A stretch of DNA of 64,000 nucleotides from NCBI GenBank assembly GCA_963806045.1, contig CAWDWP010000004.1, forward strand, positions 62,001-126,000. Reading direction: 5' to 3'. This stretch comes from DATCHW01 sp963806045. GTDB lineage: Bacteria; Bacteroidota; Ignavibacteria; Tepidaquicellales; Tepidaquicellaceae. Below are positions 58,075 through 64,000 of the stretch, piece after piece; position 1 is the first letter of the stretch; every line of letters starts with the position of its first letter. The position numbers were made by a program, and so were the translations under genes. Under the pieces are notes generated by a model. That model was not told the DNA's origin. It ran no database searches and worked only from the letters and a program-made list of their open reading frames with translations.

Positions 58075-58422
58075 ATGGAAGCAAGAGCAATTAAAAGATT
58101 TGAAGGTTCATCTCCCAGGAAAATGAGACTCGTGGTGGATTTGATTCGAAGTAAAAAGATGGACGATGCAATCTCAATCTTAAAATATTCTAAAAAGCAT
58201 TCTGCAAAAGTTATTGAGAAAACTCTTTTATCAGCTTATTCTAATTTAATTAATAAGTTAGATACGGGTAAATTAAATCAAAGTGACGTGATAGTTAAAG
58301 AAGCTTTTGTAAATGGAGGTCCTTCATTAAAAAGAATGCTGCCAGCTCCGCAAGGAAGAGCATTCAGAATAAGAAAAAGATCTGCTCATCTTACTTTAAT
58401 AGTTGAAAATTTAGAAGTTTAA
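58075..58422 (+). CDS. rplV: 50S ribosomal protein uL22
   Basis: 115 residues: SSPRKMRLVVDLIRSKKMDD, a middle helix, then the tunnel-loop region GGPSLKRMLPAPQGRAFRIR and KRSAHLTLIVE. Lines the exit tunnel. Normal length and intact frame. Confidence 0.96.
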   Translation: MEARAIKRFEGSSPRKMRLVVDLIRSKKMDDAISILKYSKKHSAKVIEKTLLSAYSNLINKLDTGKLNQSDVIVKEAFVNGGPSLKRMLPAPQGRAFRIRKRSAHLTLIVENLEV

Positions 58423-58465
58423 TTTTATAAAATCAATAATTAAAAAGACAATTTAAGGAGAATTA

Positions 58466-59104
58466 TTGGGACAAAAAACACACCCTATAGGATTCAGATT
58501 AGGTGTAATTAACACTTGGGACTCTAATTGGTATGATGAAAAGAGTTTTTCGTCAAAGTTAAAAGAAGATTCATTAATAAGAAGCTATCTCAAGAAAAGA
58601 CTTGAAAAAGCAGGGGTAGCAAAAATAACTATTGAGCGGACATTAAAAAAGATAACTTTAACGATTTTCACTTCACGTCCGGGTTTTGTTATAGGAAAAA
58701 GCGGTCAGGAAATAACTAAACTAGAAAATGAAATAAAGAATGTTACGAATAAAGAGGTAAAGATTAATGTTCATGAAATTAAAAAACCGGAATTAAGTGC
58801 ACAGTTGGTAGGTGAAAATATCGCCGCTCAGATTGCTAACAGGGTTTCTTTCAGAAGGGCAATGAAAACTTCCATTACCGCATCAATGAGAATGGGTGCT
58901 GAAGGTATAAAAATAATGTGCAGCGGCAGATTAGGCGGCGCTGAAATTGCCAGAACTGAACAATACAAAGACGGAAGAATTCCACTCCAGACTTTAAGAG
59001 CTGATATCGATTATGCTTCTGTTACCTCACATACAATATATGGAGCAATAGGAATAAAAGTTTGGATTTGCAGGGGTGAGAAATTGTTAAAAAATACATT
59101 TTAA
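58466..59104 (+). CDS. rpsC: 30S ribosomal protein uS3
   Basis: 212 residues. TTG start fixed by an AAGGAG at 58455-58460, five bases upstream, and by the canonical GQKTHPIGFRLGVI opening. KH domain with GFVIGKSGQEITKL; C-terminal domain with GRLGGAEIARTEQYKDGRIP. Slightly short at the C-terminus relative to E. coli. mRNA entry-site protein. Confidence 0.95.
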   Translation: MGQKTHPIGFRLGVINTWDSNWYDEKSFSSKLKEDSLIRSYLKKRLEKAGVAKITIERTLKKITLTIFTSRPGFVIGKSGQEITKLENEIKNVTNKEVKINVHEIKKPELSAQLVGENIAAQIANRVSFRRAMKTSITASMRMGAEGIKIMCSGRLGGAEIARTEQYKDGRIPLQTLRADIDYASVTSHTIYGAIGIKVWICRGEKLLKNTF

Positions 59105-59132
59105 TTTAAAAAAGAATCGGAGTTTATAATTT

Positions 59133-59543
59133 ATGCTGATGCCTAAAAGGGTTAAATACAGAAAAACCCAAAAAGGAAATAGAAAAGGAAAAGCAGGTCG
59201 TGGAAATCTGGTTGCATTCGGTTCATTTGGATTGAAAGCAATGGAAGCGTGCTGGATAACCGACAGACAAATTGAAGCAGCTAGAATTGCATTAACCAGG
59301 CACATGAAAAGAGATGGAAAAGTCTGGATTAGAATTTTCCCTGATAAACCGGTAACAAAAAAACCTGCGGAGACAAGAATGGGTAAAGGAAAAGGCGCAC
59401 CGGAATATTGGGTTGCAGTTGTACAACCCGGTAAAATCATGTTCGAAGTTGATGGAGTTACATCTAATGTTGCAGAGGAATCATTAAGACTTGCATCGCA
59501 TAAATTGCCTTTAAAAACGAAATTTGTAAAAAGAGTATCTTAA
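59133..59543 (+). CDS. rplP: 50S ribosomal protein uL16
   Basis: 136 residues: LMPKRVKYRKTQKGNRKGKA, FGLKAMEACWITDRQIEAAR, TRMGKGKGAPEYWVAVVQPG. Contacts tRNA in the A site. Intact, normal length. Confidence 0.96.
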   Translation: MLMPKRVKYRKTQKGNRKGKAGRGNLVAFGSFGLKAMEACWITDRQIEAARIALTRHMKRDGKVWIRIFPDKPVTKKPAETRMGKGKGAPEYWVAVVQPGKIMFEVDGVTSNVAEESLRLASHKLPLKTKFVKRVS

Positions 59544-59559
59544 AGATTTTTTAATATAT

Positions 59560-59775
59560 ATGAAAACTTATCAAATAAGAGATTTATCGACGGAAGACTT
59601 AAAAAATAATTTGAAAGACAACCTGGAAGTGCTGGAAAATTTTAAATTCCAACATGCTTCCGGACAACTTGAAAATTACAAAGCTATTACGAACGCGAAG
59701 AAGGATATAGCGAGAATAAAAACGATTTTAAAAGAGAGAGAATTAGGAATTAATACGAAAAAAACTAAAAAATAA
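59560..59775 (+). CDS. rpmC: 50S ribosomal protein uL29
   Basis: 71 residues, two-helix protein: YQIRDLSTEDLKNNLKDNLE, FKFQHASGQLENYKAITNAK, KDIARIKTILKERE. Binds near the tunnel exit. Short gaps both sides within the operon. Confidence 0.94.
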   Translation: MKTYQIRDLSTEDLKNNLKDNLEVLENFKFQHASGQLENYKAITNAKKDIARIKTILKERELGINTKKTKK

Positions 59776-59798
59776 TTAAATATTTATAGAGATAAATA

Positions 59799-60152
59799 AT
59801 GGTTGTCGAAAATAATATTAATGAAATTCAGAGCGATAACGAAGTGACACCCGAAGTAATCGGAGATGTGACCTCTTCTGATGTAACAAATGTAGTATCG
59901 GCGAGAAATAGTAGGAAAACCAAGATTGGAAAAGTCGTTAGCGATAAAATGGATAAATCCATTACAGTTACGGTAGAAAAGAAGGTAAAACATCCCATAT
60001 ATAAAAAGTTTCATAAAAAGACTACAAAGTTCATGGCACACGATGAAAAAAATGAATGCAAAGTTGGAGATGTAGTGAAAATAATGGAAGTAAGGCCTTT
60101 AAGCAAAAATAAAAGATGGCGTTTAGTTGAAATCGTAGAAAAAGCAAAATAA
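59799..60152 (+). CDS. rpsQ: 30S ribosomal protein uS17 with N-terminal extension
   Basis: 117 residues; the uS17 core (RKTKIGKVVSDKMDKSITVT, HPIYKKFHKKTTKFMAHDEK, RPLSKNKRWRLVEIV) begins near residue 39. The first 38 residues are an acidic, Asn/Ser/Thr-rich extension not present in E. coli. A downstream start is not offered by an ATG in frame near the core, so the extension is probably real. Confidence 0.93.
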   Translation: MVVENNINEIQSDNEVTPEVIGDVTSSDVTNVVSARNSRKTKIGKVVSDKMDKSITVTVEKKVKHPIYKKFHKKTTKFMAHDEKNECKVGDVVKIMEVRPLSKNKRWRLVEIVEKAK

Positions 60153-60185
60153 TAAATAAGATAAAGTTAAAGAGAGAAATTAAAA

Positions 60186-60554
60186 ATGATTCAGGAAGAA
60201 ACAAATCTTACAGTAGCTGATAATTCCGGAGCAAAATCTGTTCGCTGTATCAGGGTGCTTGGCGGCTCAGACAGAAGATATGCCGGTGTTGGTGATATAA
60301 TCGTTGTTTCAGTAAAATCAGCAATACCGGGTGGTGCAGTTAAAAAAGGTGAAGTTTCCCGGGCAGTTATCGTAAGAACAGTTAAAGAAACTAAAAGAAA
60401 AGATGGAAGTTATATTAAATTTGATGAAAATGCGGCTGTCTTGATAAACGCTCAGAATGAACCCAGAGGTACACGTATTTTCGGACCTGTTGCAAGAGAA
60501 TTGAGAGAAAAACAATTTATGAAAATTATTTCTTTAGCACCTGAAGTAATTTAA
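60186..60554 (+). CDS. rplN: 50S ribosomal protein uL14
   Basis: 122 residues, standard length: MIQEETNLTVADNSGAKSVR, GVGDIIVVSVKSAIPGGAVK, RGTRIFGPVARELREKQFMK. Intersubunit bridge protein. Confidence 0.97.
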   Translation: MIQEETNLTVADNSGAKSVRCIRVLGGSDRRYAGVGDIIVVSVKSAIPGGAVKKGEVSRAVIVRTVKETKRKDGSYIKFDENAAVLINAQNEPRGTRIFGPVARELREKQFMKIISLAPEVI

Positions 60555-60576
60555 AAAAGTTAATTTAGTCAGAAAA

Positions 60577-60915
60577 ATGATAAAGACAAGACTCAAAAAA
60601 AACGATTTAGTGAAAGTGTTAAGCGGTAATTCAAAGGGAACCGTTGGTAAAATATTGTTTGTAGACAGAGAAAAAGGCAGAGTAATCGTGGAAGGCGTGA
60701 ATATTGTTCACCGGCATACGAAACCAAAGCAAAAAAGTCCTCAAGGCGGAATAATTAGGAGGGAAGCTCCTATTAATATTTCTAATGTCCAGCTAATGGA
60801 TCCAAAAACTAACAAACCGACCCGAATAGGAATGGAAGTAATAGTCGATGAAAAAACCGGAAAAGTTCGAAGAATGAGAAAAAGTATGAATACCGGTGAT
60901 ATTATAGTTTCATAA
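60577..60915 (+). CDS. rplX: 50S ribosomal protein uL24
   Basis: 112 residues with the KOW motif: KNDLVKVLSGNSKGTVGKIL, VEGVNIVHRHTKPKQKSPQG, GGIIRREAPINISNVQLMDP. Assembly initiator for the large subunit. Confidence 0.96.
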   Translation: MIKTRLKKNDLVKVLSGNSKGTVGKILFVDREKGRVIVEGVNIVHRHTKPKQKSPQGGIIRREAPINISNVQLMDPKTNKPTRIGMEVIVDEKTGKVRRMRKSMNTGDIIVS

Positions 60916-60970
60916 TGAGTGAGTTTATCGAAATAATGTTTATCAATTAAGATTAAAATTTTTAATATAA

Positions 60971-61633
60971 ATGGCAAAAACAAAGGAAGATAGAAAAAAA
61001 GGCGGCGAAGAAGCAGTTAAAGCCAAAGGGAAACAGGAATCTAAACCAAAAAAAGGCGATAAATTCGTTGAAGAAAAAGTACCTGTCAGACTTTTGGAAC
61101 ATTACAGAACTAAAATTGTTCCTGAGTTAAAAAAACAATTTGGATATAAAAATGTTATGCAGGTGCCGAAACTTGAAAAAATTTGTTTGAATGTAGGAGT
61201 CGGAGCTGCAGTCGCGGATCCAAAGTTGATAGACACTACAGTAAAGGAAATTGAATCGATTGCCGGACAAAAGCCCGCAGTTGTAAAAGCAAAAAAATCG
61301 GTGTCAAATTTCAAATTAAGAGAAGGAATGAACATCGGTGTCAGGGTTACACTGAGAAACGCCAGAATGTATGAATTTCTGGACAGGCTAGTCAATGTTT
61401 CTATTCCGAGAATCCGTGACTTCAGAGGTTTACCGGATAAAAGTTTTGACGGGAGAGGAAATTATTCTCTCGGAATTAAAGAACAAATTATTTTTCCTGA
61501 AATTAATGTTGATAATGTTACCAAAATAAGCGGTTTGGATATTACTTTTGTCACAAATGCTAAAACTGACGAAGAAGCTTATTCATTATTAAAGCATTTC
61601 GGTTTACCTTTTAGTACAAAACAAATAAATTAA
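60971..61633 (+). CDS. rplE: 50S ribosomal protein uL5 with basic N-terminal extension
   Basis: 220 residues, about 40 more than E. coli. The core starts near residue 39 (RLLEHYRTKIVPELKKQFGY) and has GVGAAVADPKLIDTTVKEIE, KAKKSVSNFKLREGMNIGVR, RGNYSLGIKEQIIFPEINVD. The first ~38 residues are Lys/Glu/Gly-rich. Binds 5S rRNA and the P-site tRNA elbow. Confidence 0.94.
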   Translation: MAKTKEDRKKGGEEAVKAKGKQESKPKKGDKFVEEKVPVRLLEHYRTKIVPELKKQFGYKNVMQVPKLEKICLNVGVGAAVADPKLIDTTVKEIESIAGQKPAVVKAKKSVSNFKLREGMNIGVRVTLRNARMYEFLDRLVNVSIPRIRDFRGLPDKSFDGRGNYSLGIKEQIIFPEINVDNVTKISGLDITFVTNAKTDEEAYSLLKHFGLPFSTKQIN

Positions 61634-61637
61634 ATAA

Positions 61638-61907
61638 ATGGCAAGAAAAGCACTAATAGTAAAACAAGAAAGAAGAGAGCGGATAGTTAAAAAATATGCT
61701 GAGAAGAGGAAAGAACTTAAAGAAAAAGGTGATTATGCCGGATTGGCAAAACTACCCAGGGACAGCAGTGCAACGAGATTGCATAACAGATGTACTGTTA
61801 CAGGCCGTGCCCGTTCTTATTACAGGAAATTCGGAGTTTCCAGGCTCGTTTTCCGGGAGTTAGCATTACAAGGCAAAATACCCGGTATTATTAAATCAAG
61901 TTGGTAA
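61638..61907 (+). CDS. rpsN: 30S ribosomal protein uS14, zinc-independent long form
   Basis: 89 residues: ALIVKQERRERIVKKYAEKR, LPRDSSATRLHNRCTVTGRA, YYRKFGVSRLVFRELALQGK. Only one Cys and no CxxC pair, so it is the zinc-free type. Confidence 0.95.
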   Translation: MARKALIVKQERRERIVKKYAEKRKELKEKGDYAGLAKLPRDSSATRLHNRCTVTGRARSYYRKFGVSRLVFRELALQGKIPGIIKSSW

Positions 61908-61936
61908 ATTAATTAAACAGGAGTATATTAAATAAA

Positions 61937-62335
61937 ATGTCAATGACTGATCCAATATCGGATTATTTAACAAGGTTAAGAAATGCTTTAAAAGCAGAAA
62001 AGAAATCAGTTGATGTACCTGCGTCAAAATTTAAAGTAGCTATATCCGAAATTTTAAAGAAAACCGGCTTTATCAATGATTTTTCCATAATTGAAACAGA
62101 AGAAAAAAAGAAATACGTTTCAATAAAACTGAAATACCATAATGGTGAAAGTGTTATTGAGGGATTACAAAGAGTAAGCAGGCCTGGAATCAGAAGATAT
62201 GTTAAATTTGATGAACTTCCTCGCGTTAAAAACGGTTTAGGAATTGTAATTGTTTCAACTTCGAAAGGACTTATGACTGAAAAGAAAGCTAAAGAATTAA
62301 AAGTCGGCGGTGAAGTAGTTTGTAAAGTCTGGTAG
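61937..62335 (+). CDS. rpsH: 30S ribosomal protein uS8
   Basis: 132 residues: MTDPISDYLTRLRNALKAEK, VDVPASKFKVAISEILKKTG, RVKNGLGIVIVSTSKGLMTE. Normal length; binds 16S helix 21 and, in many bacteria, the operon mRNA. Confidence 0.96.
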   Translation: MSMTDPISDYLTRLRNALKAEKKSVDVPASKFKVAISEILKKTGFINDFSIIETEEKKKYVSIKLKYHNGESVIEGLQRVSRPGIRRYVKFDELPRVKNGLGIVIVSTSKGLMTEKKAKELKVGGEVVCKVW

Positions 62336-62361
62336 TTAATTATTAATTGTAAAATTTCAAA

Positions 62362-62901
62362 ATGAGCAGAATAGGAAAAAAACCAATACCATTAATTAAA
62401 GGTATTAAAATATCGAAGTCAGGAAACGAATTTGAAGTTTCAGGTCCAAAAGGAAAATTATCAGTTAAAGTTGATGGTGATATTGACGTAAATTTCAATG
62501 AAAATGAAATAACTGTAACGAGAAAAAATGAATTGAAAAAGAATAAAGCTCTTCACGGTTTATACAGGGCTTTACTTCAAAATATGGTTAGTGGAGTATC
62601 AGAAGGATTTTCCAAAAAACTTGAACTTCAGGGAATTGGATATCGGGCAGAAATGAAGGAAAAATCATTGGTTCTTCAATTAGGATATTCTCACCCTATT
62701 GTTTTTAATCCTCCGGTCGAAATTAAAATTGAAGTGCCGGCAACAAATTCAATCATTATATCGGGTATCGATAAACAATTAGTTGGATTAATTGCTGCTA
62801 AGATAAGGACTTTCAGACCACCGGAGCCATATAAGGGTAAAGGAATCAGATATGAAAAAGAAATTGTAAGAAGAAAAGCTGGAAAAACAGCAGCCAAATA
62901 A
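62362..62901 (+). CDS. rplF: 50S ribosomal protein uL6
   Basis: 179 residues with two repeated domains: MSRIGKKPIPLIKGIKISKS, KALHGLYRALLQNMVSGVSE, the LQGIGYRAEMKEKSLVLQLG segment and the tail RTFRPPEPYKGKGIRYEKE. Intact. Confidence 0.96.
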   Translation: MSRIGKKPIPLIKGIKISKSGNEFEVSGPKGKLSVKVDGDIDVNFNENEITVTRKNELKKNKALHGLYRALLQNMVSGVSEGFSKKLELQGIGYRAEMKEKSLVLQLGYSHPIVFNPPVEIKIEVPATNSIIISGIDKQLVGLIAAKIRTFRPPEPYKGKGIRYEKEIVRRKAGKTAAK

Positions 62902-62929
62902 ATTTTTTATAATAAGTAATTGATATAAA

Positions 62930-63304
62930 GTGAATAAGTCAAAATTAAAAAACATAGACAGAAGACATAAAATAAAATTTAAGATTCGAAAAAAAATCAA
63001 AGGTACAGCTGAAAAACCTCGACTTGTGGTCTTCCGTAGCTTACATCATATTTATACTCAGTTAGTTGATGATATTAATGGAAAAACATTGCTTTCAATA
63101 TCCTCTAACGCAAAGGAAATAGCCGATAAATTAACGGTTGAAAAAAGCAAAATAGCGAAAAGTAAATTAATTGGTAAATTTACTGCTGAGAAAGCTCTTT
63201 CACAAAATATTAACTCAGTGGTTTTCGATAGAAATGGTTATTTGTTCCACGGTAGAATAAAAGCAGTTGCCGATGGCGCACGGGAAAACGGATTGAAGTT
63301 TTAG
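62930..63304 (+). CDS. rplR: 50S ribosomal protein uL18
   Basis: 124 residues from a GTG start. RRHKIKFKIRKKIKGTAEKP, RLVVFRSLHHIYTQLVDDIN, GRIKAVADGARENGLKF. Binds 5S rRNA with uL5. It is separated from rpsE by 245 bases that hold tRNA-Gln, whereas these two genes are normally adjacent. Confidence 0.96.
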   Translation: MNKSKLKNIDRRHKIKFKIRKKIKGTAEKPRLVVFRSLHHIYTQLVDDINGKTLLSISSNAKEIADKLTVEKSKIAKSKLIGKFTAEKALSQNINSVVFDRNGYLFHGRIKAVADGARENGLKF

Positions 63305-63348
63305 TTTCAATTATATTGAATTGTTTTTTTGACACTTATTTGATATAT

Positions 63349-63419
63349 TCTCGGGTCGTCTAATGGCAGGACAGCGGCCTTTGGAGCCGTTAGCGGAGGT
63401 TCGAATCCTCCCCTGAGAA
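63349..63419 (+). tRNA. tRNA-Gln (anticodon TTG)
   Basis: Cloverleaf: acceptor TCTCGGG/CCTGAGA with one G-T pair, D-arm GTCTAATGGCAGGAC, anticodon stem GCGGC/GCCGT around CTTTGGA (anticodon TTG), short variable loop, T-arm GGAGGTTCGAATCCTCC, discriminator A. CCA is not encoded. Located on the same strand inside the ribosomal protein run; about 130 bases after it (63420-63549) are AT-rich with no gene seen. Confidence 0.93.
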
Positions 63420-63549
63420 CTGGATAACCGATAATTATTGTTAGTATATAGAGAATTGTGTTAAGAAGTTGGTTAAGATGAAGCGTTTAAAATTTTCATT
63501 TTTATATATTTATTTTTGTTTTTAATTTTTTTATATTATTTTATACTTG

Positions 63550-64000
63550 ATGAGAAAAAGAAATATCAAAGCCGGTGAATTAGAACTAAAAGAAAAACTC
63601 GTATATATCGGAAGAGTGGCAAAGGTTGTAAAAGGTGGCAGAAGATTTAGTTTTAGTGCCGTAAGTGTTGTCGGAGATGGCAGAGGTCATGTAGGTTACG
63701 GACTTGGAAAAGCTAATGAAGTTACGGATTCAATAAGAAAAAGCGTTGAAGATGCGAGAAAAAACCTGATTGATGTGCCTATTATGAAAGGAACTATTCC
63801 GCATGAAATTATCGGTAAATACGGTGCAGCAAAAGTTCTTTTAAAACCCGCAGCTCCAGGAACCGGAATAATTGCCGGACACGGTGTTAGAGCAGTGCTT
63901 GAATCAGCAGGGGTACAGGATGTATTGACAAAATTATTAGGTTCGTCAAATCCGCATAATGTAGTAAAAGCAACAATGAAAGCGTTAACGAGTCTTAAAG
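63550..64000 (+). CDS. rpsE: 30S ribosomal protein uS5 (partial, runs off the window)
   Basis: The first 150 residues are visible, from ATG at 63550: ELKEKLVYIGRVAKVVKGGR, FSFSAVSVVGDGRGHVGYGL, GTIPHEIIGKYGAAKVLLKP, GTGIIAGHGVRAVLESAGVQ. Decoding-fidelity protein of the 30S body. The stop lies beyond position 64000. Confidence 0.96.
   Translation, partial: MRKRNIKAGELELKEKLVYIGRVAKVVKGGRRFSFSAVSVVGDGRGHVGYGLGKANEVTDSIRKSVEDARKNLIDVPIMKGTIPHEIIGKYGAAKVLLKPAAPGTGIIAGHGVRAVLESAGVQDVLTKLLGSSNPHNVVKATMKALTSLK

Noticed and set aside
1..64000. CRISPR array, prophage, toxin-antitoxin or defence system
   Set aside because: No regularly spaced direct repeats, phage structural genes, integrase, transposase, or recognisable toxin pairs were seen; almost all space is housekeeping or envelope genes.

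Overview
The window is an AT-rich bacterial chromosome segment, by eye about one third G+C. I assign it to the Bacteroidota/Chlorobiota group, most plausibly an Ignavibacteria-like lineage. The reasons are type IX secretion (T9SS) sorting signals, ADP-heptose synthesis for LPS, LolA, Omp85 and lamin-tail surface proteins, RNase Y, a two-subunit 2-oxoacid:ferredoxin oxidoreductase, and frequent TTG/GTG start codons. The taxonomy is inferred from gene content, not from a 16S gene. I see no prophage, insertion sequence, CRISPR array or defence island.

Layout. 1-4.3 kb: end of pheT, a small coiled-coil gene, zapA, a structured RNA that I call 6S RNA, rny, coaE and an HNH endonuclease. 4.3-7.2 kb: a lone NuoM-type subunit followed by an NhaD-type antiporter. 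7.2-12.8 kb: ctpA-type protease, DUF3108 protein, LolA, a flippase-like membrane protein and UDP-sugar dehydrogenase, i.e. an envelope cluster. 12.8-19 kb, minus strand: polA, NUDIX hydrolase, hldD and a secreted deiminase with a T9SS signal. 19.2-22.4 kb: galE and a dipeptidyl peptidase. 22.4-31.2 kb: tRNA-Thr, a lytic transglycosylase with six LysM repeats, rluD, a methyltransferase, an Acg-type nitroreductase and comEC. 31.2-44 kb: pyrimidine nucleoside phosphorylase, a membrane-anchored nuclease, guaB, a Bax-inhibitor-like protein, NlpC/P60, a 1020-residue lamin-tail surface protein, a TMTC-like membrane/TPR protein, radC and a DnaJ family gene. 44-56.7 kb: tRNA-Leu, rpsF-ssb-rplI (no rpsR), korAB, a peptidase/propeller/Omp85 fusion, a CAP protein, two M16 peptidases and moxR. 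56.9-64 kb: ribosomal protein genes rplB to rpsE, with a tRNA-Gln gene between rplR and rpsE.

The most striking property of the sequence itself is a set of at least 22 single-base indels that split about ten otherwise well-conserved genes (ctpA, lolA, the deiminase, NUDIX, galE, comEC, deoA/pdp, the nuclease, guaB, dnaJ). Twenty of them look like one-base insertions. They cluster in particular genes between 7.7 and 43.4 kb, and none is seen from 44 to 64 kb. Residual long-read assembly errors are the simplest explanation. I report these genes as single loci spanning the breaks.

I did not find a clearly new biological system. The best leads are the gluzincin-propeller-Omp85 fusion, the PPAD-like secreted deiminase, the probable 6S RNA next to zapA, the tRNA inside the ribosomal protein operon, and the rearranged ribosomal protein neighbourhoods (S10 cluster starting at rplB; rpsR missing).
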